A stretch of DNA of 64,000 bases from Paralithodes platypus (GCA_032716605.1 CM064572.1:37588010-37652009), one strand, 5' to 3'. Shown: positions 28,761 to 40,559, numbered from the stretch's first letter. The notes: generated by a model not told the origin, from the letters alone. Numbers and translations are program-made.

Positions 28761-29464
28761 CTATGAGTAGCGTTAGAGATAGAAAGAGTAAGATAAGTTA
28801 TTTAACTCACCTAGTATGATGCAAGGCTACAGAAGATCAGACTATATTACAAGACAGTGGGTGCAAAAGAAAATAGAAAAATAAAGTAAAATAAAAGTAG
28901 TGTTTAAAAATACGCACAAAGAATAAACACGGGGAAAAAAAAAAATATATATATATATACGGTATATATATATACCGGGTATATATATATATAATACAAA
29001 ACAATTTTTGTAGTGAGAAAGGAAATACACTAATTAAGAGAGTAAAATGATTAAAAAGACAAGTGTCACAATAGTGCTAAGGATTAAAGAAGGATGTTAG
29101 AAATCTACTATTAGTTTGAGAAAAAGGTTCTGGTTATCAATATGCACATAATATATCAGCGAATTATACCTTATTTTAAATAGTATACTTAGTTACTAGT
29201 TCGTTAGAGATAACTCTCACATGAAATATACCACTTCAAGTCTGATTTCCTGACTCGGCCATAAATCATATATAACCTTACCTAATATAATCGGCCTGTT
29301 TCCTCAAAGCTAAATGACTCTATACAAAGCTAAAGAAACCTTGGCAATTTGAGCCGCTTTACATTCTAAATATGCCTAACTTTAAATGGAAACCAGCCAA
29401 TTATGTCCTAAGATTGAATTATTTTCAAGTCAAAAATATGTACAAAATATTACATCATGTTACT
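28761..29464. other. No recognised gene; AT-rich spacer
   Basis: Contains TA-rich palindromic microsatellite sequence at 28945-28995 (ATACGGTATATATATATACCGGGTAT in parts). Otherwise featureless. Confidence 0.5.
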
Positions 29465-29660
29465 CATGCATCTCGTTAGACAACTTCAAGAGAGCCCTAG
29501 ATGTCGAACTGCAAAAAGTGCCAGACGAGCCCATCCTCGCAAGGGAGCGAGCTGTCGCTTCAAACAGTCTACTGCACCAAATCACCACCCATAACGAGGG
29601 GCGTCGCGCTCCTTGGTGCCGCTAGAGGAGCGGCGAACACATCCAAAGGTATCCAAAGGT
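29465..29660 (+). pseudogene. LINE-A family 3' fragment
   Basis: The plus strand encodes SLDNFKRALDVELQKVPDEP, ILARERAVASNSLLHQ and then EGRRAPWCR before a stop, matching the C-terminus of LINE-A ORF2 (16617-16760). It ends with the doubled decamer ATCCAAAGGT (29641-29660), possibly the family's short 3' tandem end. Confidence 0.85.
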
Positions 29661-30578
29661 AAGGTATGTAAATTATTAGCATGAGGGACATTGAGGAAAG
29701 TGGAAGGAAGAGGGAAGGAGGGAAGAGGAGAGGGAAGTGAATGTGTGGGTAAGGATGGGGGGGGGGGGGGGGAGGGAGGGTTGAATACTTGTTGTCACTG
29801 TGTTTTTGTCTCTCTATTATACAATAGCTACTACTACTCTTACATAAACACATATTTATTTTTAAGCTGCATTGCATCAAAAACTACCACTGACATTTTG
29901 TTTTCAATACAAATCTCCCCCATGGATTTAGATAAGAACCATACTTAAATAAACTTTTGTTTTGCTTTTATACTGTCAGGTATCATATTACTTTAAGCGA
30001 GGGGAGGAGAGGTAGAGAGGGGGGGGGGGGGGGAGTGTTGTGGTCAGCGAGGTTTATGGCTCCTTCCTCTATTCCCTTACTCCGCCTTTTCGCCTCTGCT
30101 GTACTTTGCTGTCTCTCTCCTGCATACTTCCCCCTGCTGCAGTCGTCCTCTCAGCATTAGCGCCATGCAGAATATTTCGGTCCACTTTCACACGACCAGC
30201 TTCTCCATGCACTGGCGCGATGACAGATGGGATGTTGGTGGGGAAGGGGGGGGGGGGGGGATGGCACACCCTAGGGTGAGTGGTGTTGGCTGGAGACAGT
30301 CAAGGGTGGAGGGTATTTTGCCTGGCATCGGCTTGCCCCTCGTCCTTACGCCTCCCTCGCTGCCTGGCACAGCACTCTTCAATTTTCTGTCTCTTCTTTC
30401 ACATGTTGTTTGATTTTGGTTAGATAGAACTCCAGAGTTTCACCCAATATCAAATCACCGTAATTTCCCACTCACCCTGTTGTATATTTCACAATTCCAT
30501 CACTTACTTCCCTCACTAACTTGCTGTTCACCACGGAGAGAAAAATCCATACGTCCTCTCCCTTCAAAGGCTCAAACT
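29661..30578. other. Spacer with three long G-runs
   Basis: G-runs of about 15-16 bases at 29757-29772, 30019-30033 and 30246-30260, in G-rich surroundings. No gene motif is found in frames crossing this region. Confidence 0.7.
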
Positions 30579-30643
30579 ACACACACACACACACACACAA
30601 AAGCTGGCGGGGCTACTGCAATAATGAATGCACCAAGGAATAA

Positions 30644-30691
<48 letters not shown>

Positions 30692-30731
30692 CAAACTATT
30701 ATACTTTGTTCCCCCTTGCTACTCTCTTTCT

Positions 30732-30781
<50 letters not shown>
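30579..30781. repeat. (AC)n and (CT)n microsatellites
   Basis: Two AC tracts (30579-30600 and 30648-30689) and a CT tract (30735-30781); Thr-His and Ser-Leu frames are artefacts. Confidence 0.95.
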
Positions 30782-30786
<5 letters not shown>

Positions 30787-31051
30787 TTTTGTGCAACTAT
30801 TCATCCATACCAATCTGTTCACTTACCTATCTACCTACCTATCTATCTCTATCTATCTAGCCTATCTATTTAACAACCTATATCTGTCCAACTCTATCCC
30901 CCCTTCTCTCCCTTTCTCTTCCTCGCTCTATTTGGTTAGCTATTTTGATCAATCTCTATATATGTTTTTACCAACCTGCCTACTTATCTATTAATATCAA
31001 TTACTCTGCTCTCTCTCTCTGGGGAGACCTGGACAAGACCTGTATGCAAAT

Positions 31052-33591
31052 TTGCAAGAGAGTTCGCTATATCAATTTGTTAGATCTCCAACCCGTGGAA
31101 ATAACGTCCTTGACCTTGTACTTTCAACAAAAGAAGAATTGATAGAGAATTTGAATGTCGGTGATGAATTTAGTAACAGCGACCATCGTACGATAACTTT
31201 CAGTTTAAATTTTACTAATAACGAACCAAATAGCAGCATCGAGAAAGTCTCTAATTTCAATAAAGCAAACTTTCCTAAACTAAGAGTAATGTTTAAAGAA
31301 ACTGACTGGAGCTTTCTAATTAACAATAACGACATAAATACATCTTGGGAAGTATTCACAAACACTTACCTAAAAGTAGTGCAGGACTGCATGCCATCGA
31401 CAATACAGCGTACAGGCCATAATGATAAGCCCAAATGGTGGAATAAAGAGATTTCCGACAGTTTGCTTTCTAAAAAGTTTGCTAATGATAGATTAAAATC
31501 CCCACAAAATGACAAAGAACGGATGACATTTGTAGAACTACGACGCAAAGTAAAAAAGTTAATTAAGCAAAGTAAAAAGACCCAAGAGTTACATGTTGCG
31601 AATCAGGTAAAACAAACCCGAAAGAATTCTATAGTTATATCAGAAAGAAAAGCATAGTTACTTCAACTGTTGGACCGTTAGTCGATGAAAATGGAGAGTA
31701 CACCAAAGACGAAGTACAAATGAGTAATGCCCTCAATACCTTCTTTGCATCAGTTTTTACAACAGAAGACCTCAGTGATATTCCTACAGCAACGCCGATT
31801 CAAATTAATAATTCTGATGTTCTAAGCTATATCACCATTACAGAGAGAGAAGTATTGAAATGTTTAGATAAACTCAAGGTAAATATATTGCCCGGACCTG
31901 ATACAATCTCACCTAGAGTTCTAAAGGAAGCTACGGATGAGCTCTCCAAACCACTCTCATTGCTATTCAATAAATCCTTGCAGTCTGGAACTATGCCTGA
32001 TCAGTGGAAGCTTGCCAATGTAACACCGATATTAAAAAAAGGCAGCAAATTCCTACCCAGTAACTATCGTCAAATTAGCTTGACCTCAGATGTATGTAAA
32101 ATGCTAGAAACACTCATAAGAGACACTCGTAAATCACTTAGAGGAAAATAACATACTTAAAGATACTCAACACGCTTTTGTAACAAACGTTCCTGCTTAA
32201 CAAACCCCTTAGACTTCTTCCACGATATCCTCAACCTCTATGATGAGAGTAAAGCTGTAGATATTATATACCTTGATTTTCAAAAGGCCTTAGACAAAGT
32301 TCCCCACAAACGTTTACTGCTAAAACTAAAAGTGCATGGAATACAAGATGGTGAGTTTAAATGGATAGAAAATTGGCTCAGCAACAGAAAGCAAAGAGTA
32401 GTCATAAACGGTAAGGCATCTAACCTTCTCCGAAATATGACGCGATATTGAGCGTATTGGGGATACTTTAAAGCCTTTGTTACCAGCAGGGGTATTTAGA
32501 AACCTTTAGTTTAGTTACTTCAACCTCTGCAGTTGTCTTTAAGTTTGCTGTGGGCAGAAAACTAATTTTAGAGAGGTAATTATAAGAGTGAGAGAACTCT
32601 ATTTCTTATTGCTAATCTGGCAACCTCTGTGTCATAAATGCGTGAAAGGGCTAAATGGACCAATGTAAGTAGCGGGGTACCCCAGGGATCGGTACTGGGA
32701 CCAATTCTCTTTCTAATTTACATCAACGACATAGACGAGGGCCTCACCTGTACAATCTCAAAGCTTGCTGACGATACAACAATTGCAAATAACATACTGT
32801 CAAAAGAACAAGTTGACAATATGCAACACAATCTAGATAAGTTGTCATGTTTGGCGCAAACTTGGCAAATGAGTTTCAATGCGGATAAATGTAAAGTACT
32901 ACATATCGGATACCGAAATGAGAAAGCAAACCATTCGACGAATGGCACTCAGCTAAAGAGTTTAGACAGAGAAACCTATCTGGGAGTAACAATATCAAGT
33001 AACCTAAAACCGAGTCAACAGTGTTCAGAAGTTGTTAAGAAGGCAAACAAAAGAATTGGCTTTATAGGCAGGTCATTTGAGCATAAATCCAAAGAAGTTA
33101 TCCTAACTCTTTACAATTCCTTAGTCCGCCCTCTGCTGGAATACTGCGTTCAATCCTGGTGCCCTTATTACCAAAATGATATAGACAAGCTAGAACAAGT
33201 GCAACGTAGAGTTACCAAAATTATACCTAGCCTAAAGAACAAACCATACGAGGAGCGTCTTAAGGAATTAAATATATTTCCTTTAACCCAGTGCAGATTA
33301 AGAGGCGACTTAATTCAAGTGTTCAAAATCATCAAAGGCATCATCAATATGAACTGTAGTAAGTACTTCACTATCGACCAATCTAATTACACGTGGGGAA
33401 ACGGTTGCAAAATTTTTGGTAAAACTTTTAACTCGAACGAATCTAAAAAATTCTTCTTCAATCGAGTTGTCAACTTGTGGAATGGGCTTCCCCGAGACGT
33501 TATAGACTGTAGCACCGTTGATTCTTTTAAACTTCGCCTAGACAAATATCTTGCCTCAAACCGGCGACTGACTGCGTTTGTAAATGAATAA
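31052..33591 (+). pseudogene. CR1-like ORF2 (endonuclease end, RT), multiple breaks
   Basis: Pieces: SNSDHRTITFSLNF and KPKWWNKEISDSLLS (31052-31657), then after a one-base loss near 31610 the RT start LPGPDTISPRVLKEA and FLPSNYRQISLTSDV (31720-32151). A damaged stretch follows (32152-32420), where YLDFQKALDKVPHKR is readable. After the insertion come SSGVPQGSVLGPILFLIYIN, KLADDTTIA and the C-terminus to 33591. FADD has become LADD. It is useful mainly as a comparison for the single-stop copy at 41867. Confidence 0.88.
32421..32645. mobile_element. MITE-like insertion in LINE ORF2
   Basis: About 225 bp absent from the related copy at the equivalent site (43805). It is flanked by CTAA on both sides (ATCTAA and GGCTAA), and one copy remains in the empty site. 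Ends are imperfect inverted repeats: CCTTCTCCGAAATATGACGCG against CCCTTTCACGCATTTATGACAC. No coding capacity. Confidence 0.7.
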
Positions 33592-33802
33592 CTTTATTTT
33601 ATTCTCCCCTCAGATTCATCAAGGATTATTGCGTATATACTGTATATGTTACTAAGACGTTACTCTCTTTTTTCCCAGATATACGAAAGATCACTTATAA
33701 CTGTGTTATGTTACTAACCCATCTGTCCCCTACTAACTTCCTAATCCTGCCATGGACATTAGTTCCAGGGCAGTAGTTCCCTTCCATTTTTTCCTTTACA
33801 AG

Positions 33803-34740
33803 ATGGCGAGAGAGTTGAAGGGCATGAGCATAGCTCTCTCCCTGTGTATCATCCTTCTCAACATCCAGAGGGGATGTGCTGATATACAGGTGCAGAGGGG
33901 ACCGGTAGTGTACCAGGTCAACACTAAGCAAGTATTGAGGGACCTCGTCACACAGAAATCACACACAAGTGAAATCTTTGTCACCATTCCTGCCTGGGCA
34001 TCTACATATCTCGGTAAGCCGCAGCGTCTTAGCAAACAGTCTGGCACAACCTCGCTACATCACCTATTGTGCTACACTCTAATTAGCTGTGGAGATATAG
34101 AGACCAACCCAGGCCCCAGCTCAACGTTGAAGAAACCTCACCACAAATCAAGTAAGGCAGACACCGACATTTCAACAGTCCCTAGCAGTAAAATTCGTTA
34201 TAACAAACTGGGCAAGCAGGCACCCCAGTCTCCCGTCACGCTTCAACTCCCAACCAAGACCGCAGGGCAACGCCAGCACAGTGCCAACACTCTACCTACT
34301 CAACATTACCCTCAACTGTATCATCACTACCACAGATATCGGTGACCCAAGTAACACAACATGCAACCAGAACACCCAAAAAAGCAGGAAGCTCTAGCAA
34401 ACACATAGACAATGAAGTAACAGCAACGAACAAGAAAGACAAGAGAAACCACCCACCCCCCACAACACGACGCCGCTGCGCAACAAATCAACCAAACCTA
34501 CTACAACACAACCCAACACTATCGGCGACCCAGGTAGCTCAACATGCAACCAAAACAGCTAAAAAAGAAGGGCTCATTCGCAACAATATCAACAATAAAC
34601 AGCAACAACGGCCAAGAACAAGGACACCAAACAACAAATACAGGTAGGGGTGGGAGGGGGGCAAGGGGGAGCCACAACCTGTCCCCATCTCACGCGCGCA
34701 CACCCCAGCAGCCACTCACGGCGCTCAGCTGATCACCACA
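33803..34740 (+). pseudogene. LINE-C leader: signal-like N-terminus and 2A ribosome-skipping motif
   Basis: From ATG 33803: MARELKG, then the hydrophobic segment MSIALSLCIILLN and a plausible signal cleavage after RGCA. At 34064-34117 the frame encodes LLCYTLISCGDIETNPGP. This matches the 2A consensus D(V/I)E-x-NPG/P, at which ribosomes skip the last Gly-Pro bond (family knowledge, including 2As in LINE ORFs). Downstream is a low-complexity basic linker with two related units (TQV-x-QHAT-x-T-x-KK, near 34342 and 34528). Frameshifts at about 34330 and 34640 now separate it from the PHD-endonuclease frame. It was probably one polyprotein. Confidence 0.85.
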
Positions 34741-34754
34741 CCGCCAGACGTACG

Positions 34755-35888
34755 ATGAACAGTAACAGGAAAATATGTATAGTGTGCGATATTGGATTCA
34801 ACAACAGGAGTACAACTTCACAATGTAGTAGTTGTAATGAAACAGTACACGATCGATGTACTTACGTTGCTAGCCGAAAAGAAGTGGAATGCGATAAATG
34901 TAGGGAAGTAGCTATTAAAGGTCCTAAAATCATTTGTGAAATATGTGAATCACTCATAACAAGAAAACAAAGGATCCTAAACTGTGTTAAGTGTAAAACT
35001 GTAGCTCACATGAAGTGCATCTCTAAGAAGACCAACATTGAAGAACGGAAATTCCTATGCAACATGTGTGCTTTGCATTCATTACCGAATATTAATGTAT
35101 ATGAACCAAGTATTAACAACTCAGAATCCAGCCAGGACACATTCAAAATCAAAGATGAATACAGAGTGTTCACCAACAAAGGGCTCCATCTTATCCACAT
35201 TAACGCCAGATCAATGTACCATAAATTGTCAGAAATAAACTTGTTAGCTAATAAGGCCAAAGCTTCAATAATTGCAATCACAGAAACCTGGCTGGATTCA
35301 AGTATAAACGATGGTGAAATAAACATTCAACGTTTCAACATGGTTAGGAATGATCGCAATAGGCAAGGGGGAGGAGTATGTCTGTATGTAAAAAACAACC
35401 TCACACACACAACTAGGACCGACCTCCATGTAGAAAATCACGAAGCTCTGTGGATCGACCTACACCTGCCGAGGACAAGACCCATCACAATTGGGGTGTG
35501 CTATAGGCCACCAGACGACACACAATTCTTGACCAAATTTGAACAAACTTTGTCATCGCTAGACCCTCGGAATGAATCCATTATACTAGGGGACTTTAAC
35601 CTGTGTTACAAACAACGAAATAATAGGCTTGTACGAGAATATAGGCACATACTGACAATGCACAATCACAAACAACTCATCACAACCCCCACACGTATCT
35701 CTGAGAACACTGCCACAATATTAGACCACATAAACTGGAGCAGAGATGACAAAATATCCCAATCAGGGGTTATACAGACTGGGATAAGTGATCACTTCGT
35801 CACATATTGCACACGGAAAACCACAAAAATTACCCTAGAGAATCACAAGGTTATCAAAACAAGGTCACTCAGAAACTACAACAAATAA
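34755..35888 (+). CDS. LINE-C: tandem PHD-like fingers and APE endonuclease
   Basis: From MNSNRKICIVC. Finger 1: CIVC, CSSC, HDRC, CDKC (residues about 7-50). Finger 2: CEIC, CVKC, HMKC, CNMC (about 56-100). The APE-type endonuclease follows: HINARSMYHKL, IAITETWLD, GVCYRPPDD, IILGDFNL and ISDHFVTYC. It stops at 35888 where the related frame would continue toward the RT, so this is the N-terminal half of a broken ORF. PHD fingers often read histone tails; their role here is inference. Confidence 0.85.
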   Translation: MNSNRKICIVCDIGFNNRSTTSQCSSCNETVHDRCTYVASRKEVECDKCREVAIKGPKIICEICESLITRKQRILNCVKCKTVAHMKCISKKTNIEERKFLCNMCALHSLPNINVYEPSINNSESSQDTFKIKDEYRVFTNKGLHLIHINARSMYHKLSEINLLANKAKASIIAITETWLDSSINDGEINIQRFNMVRNDRNRQGGGVCLYVKNNLTHTTRTDLHVENHEALWIDLHLPRTRPITIGVCYRPPDDTQFLTKFEQTLSSLDPRNESIILGDFNLCYKQRNNRLVREYRHILTMHNHKQLITTPTRISENTATILDHINWSRDDKISQSGVIQTGISDHFVTYCTRKTTKITLENHKVIKTRSLRNYNK

Positions 35889-38599
35889 ACATTTCTGGAC
35901 ATTTTATGGAATACAGACTGGTCTCCAGTGTTTGGAAGTACAAACGTTAATGGCGCATGGGTTGGCTTCAGAACAATCATCACAAACATCCTAGACGAAA
36001 TAGCTCCTCTGAAAGACATACGAATTAAAGCAAGGTCAGACCCATGGATCAACAATGACATACTACACCATCTGGAACACAGAGACAATCTGTTAAAAAG
36101 GCTAGTGAAACATAGACAGGATCAAGGTCTGAAACATGAGTTCAACAGGGCCAGGAATAAACTAAGTAGAAAAATCAAATCAGCGAAAACTAATTATTTC
36201 CACAAAAAGGTAGAGGAATATCAGAATAACCCAAAGAAACTATGGAGGCACCTAAACACAACAGGCTAAAGCAACAAGGCAAGGGATTCGTCTAACACTA
36301 ATATTGCTCTCAACATTAATGATCAGGTTTGCCACGATAAACGACAAATTTCAACCTACTTCAACACCTTCTTCACCTCCATAGCAAACACACTTGCACA
36401 GAACCTACCGCAACCTCTCAATAAATACACGACAAGAACGGCCACCTTTCGAAATTTCTACAGAGATAAAGGCATACACCCGAACACATTTGGATTGCAA
36501 AATGTTACACCAAAATACACTTTTGACAAGCTCTCTAACCTAAATGTACATAAAAGCACAGGACCAGACAAAATTCCTGACAAATTTCTACGAGATGGAG
36601 CCATTGGTATAGCAGGTCCCCTAACCCACATCATCAACCTGTCAATTAACACCAACACTGTACCTGCTGAACTGAAGGAAGCTATTGTAACCCCTCTATT
36701 CAAGAAAGGAAATAAACTAGAAGTTGGCAACTACAGACCAGTTAGCATATTATGAATTGTATCTAAAATCCTTGAAAGAGCGGTATACACCCAAAGTCAT
36801 GTGCGCTCTCAGATGGATTACTGTTCACCTCTGTGGGGTGGAAGTGGAGTGGTTGCATTGAGGCAGTTGGACAAAATTCAAAATAAAGCTATTAGATTAA
36901 TCAATAACCCTGCAATCACACAGGACCTTCCTACATTAGCCATACGAAGAAACGTTGCATCCCTTGCATTATTCTACAGATATTTTCACAGCAATTGTTC
37001 CGAGGAACTTGCTTCAATTGTGCCGCCTCTCCACATCTTTCCCCGTAGAACTAGGGCAGCTGAGAGCGCCCATGAATTTACACTTTCTCCTCCACAATGC
37101 AGAACTTCTGCTTATCAGAATTCATTTATCCCCAGAGCTACTACTCTTTGGAATTAACTTCCCTCGAATTGCTTTCCACAAACTTACAATCAACAAATGT
37201 TTAAATCCAGTTGTTACAAACATTTTATGAATGGAGGATGCCTTTAGGCACATGGACCTTTTTGTTTTATCTGTGTTTTGCCTTCCTCCGTTCATTGTCT
37301 CTTAAAAAGAAAAAAAAAAAAAAAAAAATTGAACACTACCTCAAAGAAAATTATCTATTTTATAAGTTTCAATCAGGTTTCAGATGCATGTACTCGACTG
37401 ACTCCTGTCTCATCCACTTAACAGATCACATTCGTAAAGAAATGTCTAAAGGTAACTACACCGGTATGGTTCTTCTTGATCTACAAAAAGCGTTTGACAC
37501 AGTAGACCATGATATCCTATGTAATAAACTACAAGCAATGGGCATTGGGTCTGTGAACTGGTTTAAATCTTATCTTAGTGGTAGAACACAAAGAGTCAAA
37601 ATTGATGATAATATATCTGATCCTATGCCAATTAACTGTGGGGTCCCGCAGGGAAGCATCCTTGCTCCCTTACTCTTTCTCTGTTATGTGAACGACATGG
37701 AACTGAGCGTCTCGTGTAAATTATTACTGTATGCTGACGACAGTGTGCTTCTGGTTTCAGGAAAAGACCCAATAAGTATTGCTGCTTCACTTTCCAAAGA
37801 ACTAGAATCATGTAGTGAATGGCTAGTGGACAATAGACTATCTCTTCACCTGGGCAAGACGGAAGCCATCTTATGTGGGACAAAACGCAAACTGAAAGAC
37901 ATTGTGGGCTTCTCGGTCAACTGTAATGATATTCCTATAACAACAGTGTCACAAGTTAAATATCTCGGACTAAAACTGGACTCGAGTTTGTCAGGTGAAA
38001 CAATTTTGGAATCTATCCTGTGTAAGTGTAGAGCACGTATAAAATACCTGTATAGACAGGTGGGATGCTTGCCAGCGGCGACCAAAATGACCCTTTGCCA
38101 AGCGCTTGTTCAATGTCATTTTGACTATTCTGTGTCATCCTGGTACTCTGCATCATCTAAATAAGCACAGCACAAACTTCAGGTCACTCAAAATTAAATG
38201 GTTAGGTTCATGCTGAACCTAGGACCCAGATCACATGTGGGCCAGGAACAACTTCAGTCACTAGGTATGCTCAATGTCTCTGACAGGGCCAAACAAATCA
38301 GGCTCACTAATGCCTTCAAAATGTTCTATGGCAGAGCTCCAGAGTATCTTAAGAGTGATTTTGTTAAAGCAAATGAGAGGAGTGGACATAATACAAGGAA
38401 CAGGATGTTTAATTTTAAGGTCCCGAGAATCCAAGGACAGGGTAAGCAAACATTCTTCTTCACTGCCATCAAAGACTGGAACGACCTACCCCAGTCAGTC
38501 CGTGAAAAGAGAACATTGTATTCCTTCAGACGTAGCCTGAAGGAACACCTGAACCGGACAGCTGCGAGAAGGGAGCACCAAGCTTATGTCTACTACTAA
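35889..38599 (+). pseudogene. LINE-C reverse transcriptase, broken and interrupted
   Basis: Pieces: a linker with SDPWINNDILHHLEHRD (35928-36269), RT start STGPDKIPDKFLRDGAIG and NYRPVSIL then a stop (36495-36755). After the LINE-B insertion comes IEHYLKENYLFYKFQSGFR, motif A VLLDLQKAFDTVDHD, motif B CGVPQGSILAPLLFL, motif C LLYADDSVLL (37326-38164). The C-terminus has QIRLTNAFKMFYGRAP and FFTAIKDWNDLPQ (38198-38599). Breaks: stops at 35888 and about 36755, frameshifts between 36270 and 36495 and at 38163, and the LINE-B fragment. Confidence 0.88.
36796..37327 (+). mobile_element. LINE-B fragment inside LINE-C RT
   Basis: 5'-truncated LINE-B with its poly(A)-like end (about 37305-37327). It joins GCGGTATACACCCAA to ATTGAACACTACC of the LINE-C RT, which are contiguous in coding sense. 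It is nearly identical to 19421-19945 on the other strand. One visible change turns a Ser codon into TAA (TTLWNSLP becomes TTLWN-stop at about 37155). Confidence 0.92.
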
Positions 38600-38894
38600 A
38601 TACGACATAAGAGATAGGCAAACCAAACTGAAATGATTACTGATTACGGATTACTGATATTTACCATAGGATGTAAGGTATCTTAAAATCACCCCCTAGA
38701 AATACTTTCGCTAAAGTATCTATTTCTTTTACCCTCCCCTTTTCCCCAGCTAACCTAATCCCACAAGGACCCCAATGGAAATACGCCTAACGGCCTTATT
38801 GGGCTATCCTTAGTTGGAATTATGCAAAGCTGGTACATGTCATATTTGTAACATACTATGTGGTACCAACTCTGTAAATTGCTAACTGAATAAA

Positions 38895-38927
<33 letters not shown>

Positions 38928-38928
<1 letters not shown>

Positions 38929-39020
38929 CCCACTCTAAACCACTGTTTGGACACTTGATCTTCAGTGTTTTAGAGGACAAGCAGCCTGTTGCTTGATTTC
39001 CTTTGTACTCCTTTGTACTC
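38928..39020 (+). other. Resumed 3' UTR of the LINE at 31026
   Basis: TACCCACTCTAAACCACTGT onward matches 44847-44950 of the related copy. A CTTTGTACTC decamer is doubled at the end, then (CT)n begins. Confidence 0.85.
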
Positions 39021-39049
39021 ACACTCTCTCTCTCTCTCTCTCTCTCTCT
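39021..39049. repeat. (CT)n microsatellite
   Basis: Separates two LINE fragments; Ser-Leu frames across it are artefacts. Confidence 0.9.
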
Positions 39050-39838
39050 GATAGATGATAGAAATGCGTTGCAATCTGACTTAAACAAGATATCAGAGTG
39101 GTCGAAAAAATGGCAGATGCCCTTCAATGTCGATAAATGTCAGGTGCTGCAGGTTGGTAGCAGAAATATGAAATACAAATACGAAATGAATGGCAAACAA
39201 ATAAAAACCGCAACGGTAGTAAAAGACCTAGGGGTACTAATATCTGAAAACCTAAAAACTTCCGACCAATGTATAGCAGCTGCAAATAAGGCAAACATAG
39301 CATTGGGATTTATTAAACGAAAATTTACATATAAACATGAGAACGTAATAGTACCACTGTTCAAAAGTATGGTGAGGCCCCACCTTGAATACGGTTTGCA
39401 GTTCTGGTCACCTTATATGATCAAGGACATTGTAAGACTCGAGTCAGTACAGCGTAGAGCGACGAAGATGATACCCTCATTAAGAAATAAATCCTATGAA
39501 GAAAGACTTAAATGATTGAACCTGTTCTCATTAAAAAAGAGGAGGTTGAGGGGTCAGCTTATTGAGTGCTTTAACATACTAAAAGGTTTCGACAAAGTCG
39601 ATGTAAATGCACTATTCACATTAAACAATACTAATCAAACTCCCGGAAATGGAATGAAATTAAAAACCAAAAAGGCAAACCTAGATGTCACAAAGAGTTT
39701 CTTCACCTACAGTGTGGCGACAGAGTGGAATAAACTACCAGCGAGAGTGGTGGAGAGCGACACAATAAACGCTTTCAAGGGAAGGCTTGACCTCTATCTG
39801 CAGAGGGCTGGGGTGATATGAAAAAAAAAAAAAAAAAA
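39050..39838 (+). pseudogene. LINE-D: CR1-like RT C-terminal fragment with poly(A)
   Basis: 5'-truncated: DLNKISEWSKKWQMPFNVDK, VKDLGVLISENLKTSDQC, MVRPHLEYGLQFWSPY and LESVQRRATKMIPSLRNKSY. An in-frame TGA lies at 39513-39515, then LFSLKKRRLRGQLIECFNIL and VATEWNKLPARVV up to 39821. It ends in about 17 A. A relative lies at 46373-46877. Confidence 0.87.
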
Positions 39839-39985
39839 TGTATGTATGTGTATGTGTGTGCACTGTACAGTATGTATATATATATATATATGTATATATA
39901 TACTGTATATATATGTATGTATGTATGTATGTGTATATGTGTATATATGTGTGTATATGTATATACATATATATATATATAGTTT
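39839..39985. repeat. (TATG/TA)n microsatellite
   Basis: Directly follows the LINE-D poly(A). Confidence 0.93.
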
Positions 39986-40065
39986 GTAAGGCCAGACTGC
40001 CTAGTAAGGACCTTGAGGTCTGTGTGGTCTGTATATCTATGTAGCTCTATGTAGCTCTCGCATGA
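39986..40065 (+). repeat. Dispersed GGTCTGTGTGG module
   Basis: CCTAGTAAGGACCTTGAGGT and GTCTGTGTGGTCTGTATATC recur inverted at about 40575-40625 and, with changes, on the plus strand at 53700-53757 (GGTCTGTGTGGCCAGTGTAGC). All lie beside TA-rich microsatellites. Confidence 0.55.
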
Positions 40066-40179
40066 AAACCACGCCTCATCAGTCATTCCAAGACCCAGGA
40101 ATAGCCAGTATAATTCCCACCCCCATGATTCACATTACCATTCCCACTCTCACTTTGTCTGTCTGTCTGTCTGTCTCGA

Positions 40180-40267
40180 CCGTATCTTTGCCTTTTTGAG
40201 ATCCTGTACAACTGTATACATAATTTCGTGCACTTATGTTATCTCAATAAAGTCTCACATCAAATCA

Positions 40268-40268
<1 letters not shown>
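40180..40268 (+). repeat. LINE 3'-terminal fragment with AATC-type tail
   Basis: TTTGCCTTTTTGAGATCCTG to ATGTTATCTCAATAAAGTCT then CACATCAAATCA, followed by (CT)n. Same family of ends as 5805-5935. Confidence 0.6.
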
Positions 40269-40298
<30 letters not shown>

Positions 40299-40467
40299 CA
40301 ACCCAGGTACTTCGGAGGCACATCTAACACTTTAGTCTCACCCCAAACCAACGTATTTCCTAGACAAAATAATGCAGTGGGGTCGGACCAGTCCCTTTAG
40401 CTGGGGGTTTGTGAGATTGCCAGGTTAGTTTGATGGAATGGTGCGATTGTATGTGTGTTTGAAAGAG

Positions 40468-40508
40468 AGAGCGAGTGAGTGAGTGAGTGAGTGAGTGAGT
40501 GAGTGAGT

Positions 40509-40557
<49 letters not shown>
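40468..40557. repeat. (GAGT)n-(GA)n microsatellite
   Basis: About ten GAGT units then about 20 GA units. Confidence 0.95.

Positions 40558-40559
<2 letters not shown>

Larger units (their letters stand above)
31026..33799 (+). mobile_element. CR1-like LINE (family of 41407), 5'-truncated, host of the 2A LINE
   Basis: Close relative of 41407-45055, starting inside the endonuclease (LYANLQESSLYQFVRSPTRG). It carries a MITE-like insertion (32421-32645). Its 3' UTR is split at about 33799 by a second LINE and resumes at 38928-39020. The two 3' UTR pieces are contiguous in the related copy (44830-44850). Confidence 0.88.
33800..38927 (+). mobile_element. LINE-C: leader with 2A motif, double PHD, APE, RT; (ATT)n tail
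   Basis: Inserted into the 3' UTR of the LINE at 31026, with TAC at both borders (33797-33799 and the start of the resumed UTR). The ATG of the leader is only about 3 bases from the inferred 5' end. It ends in GAATAAAT(ATT)n at 38888-38927. A LINE-B fragment (36796-37327) splits its RT. This is one of the most complete domain sets in the window, although ORFs are broken. Confidence 0.85.
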
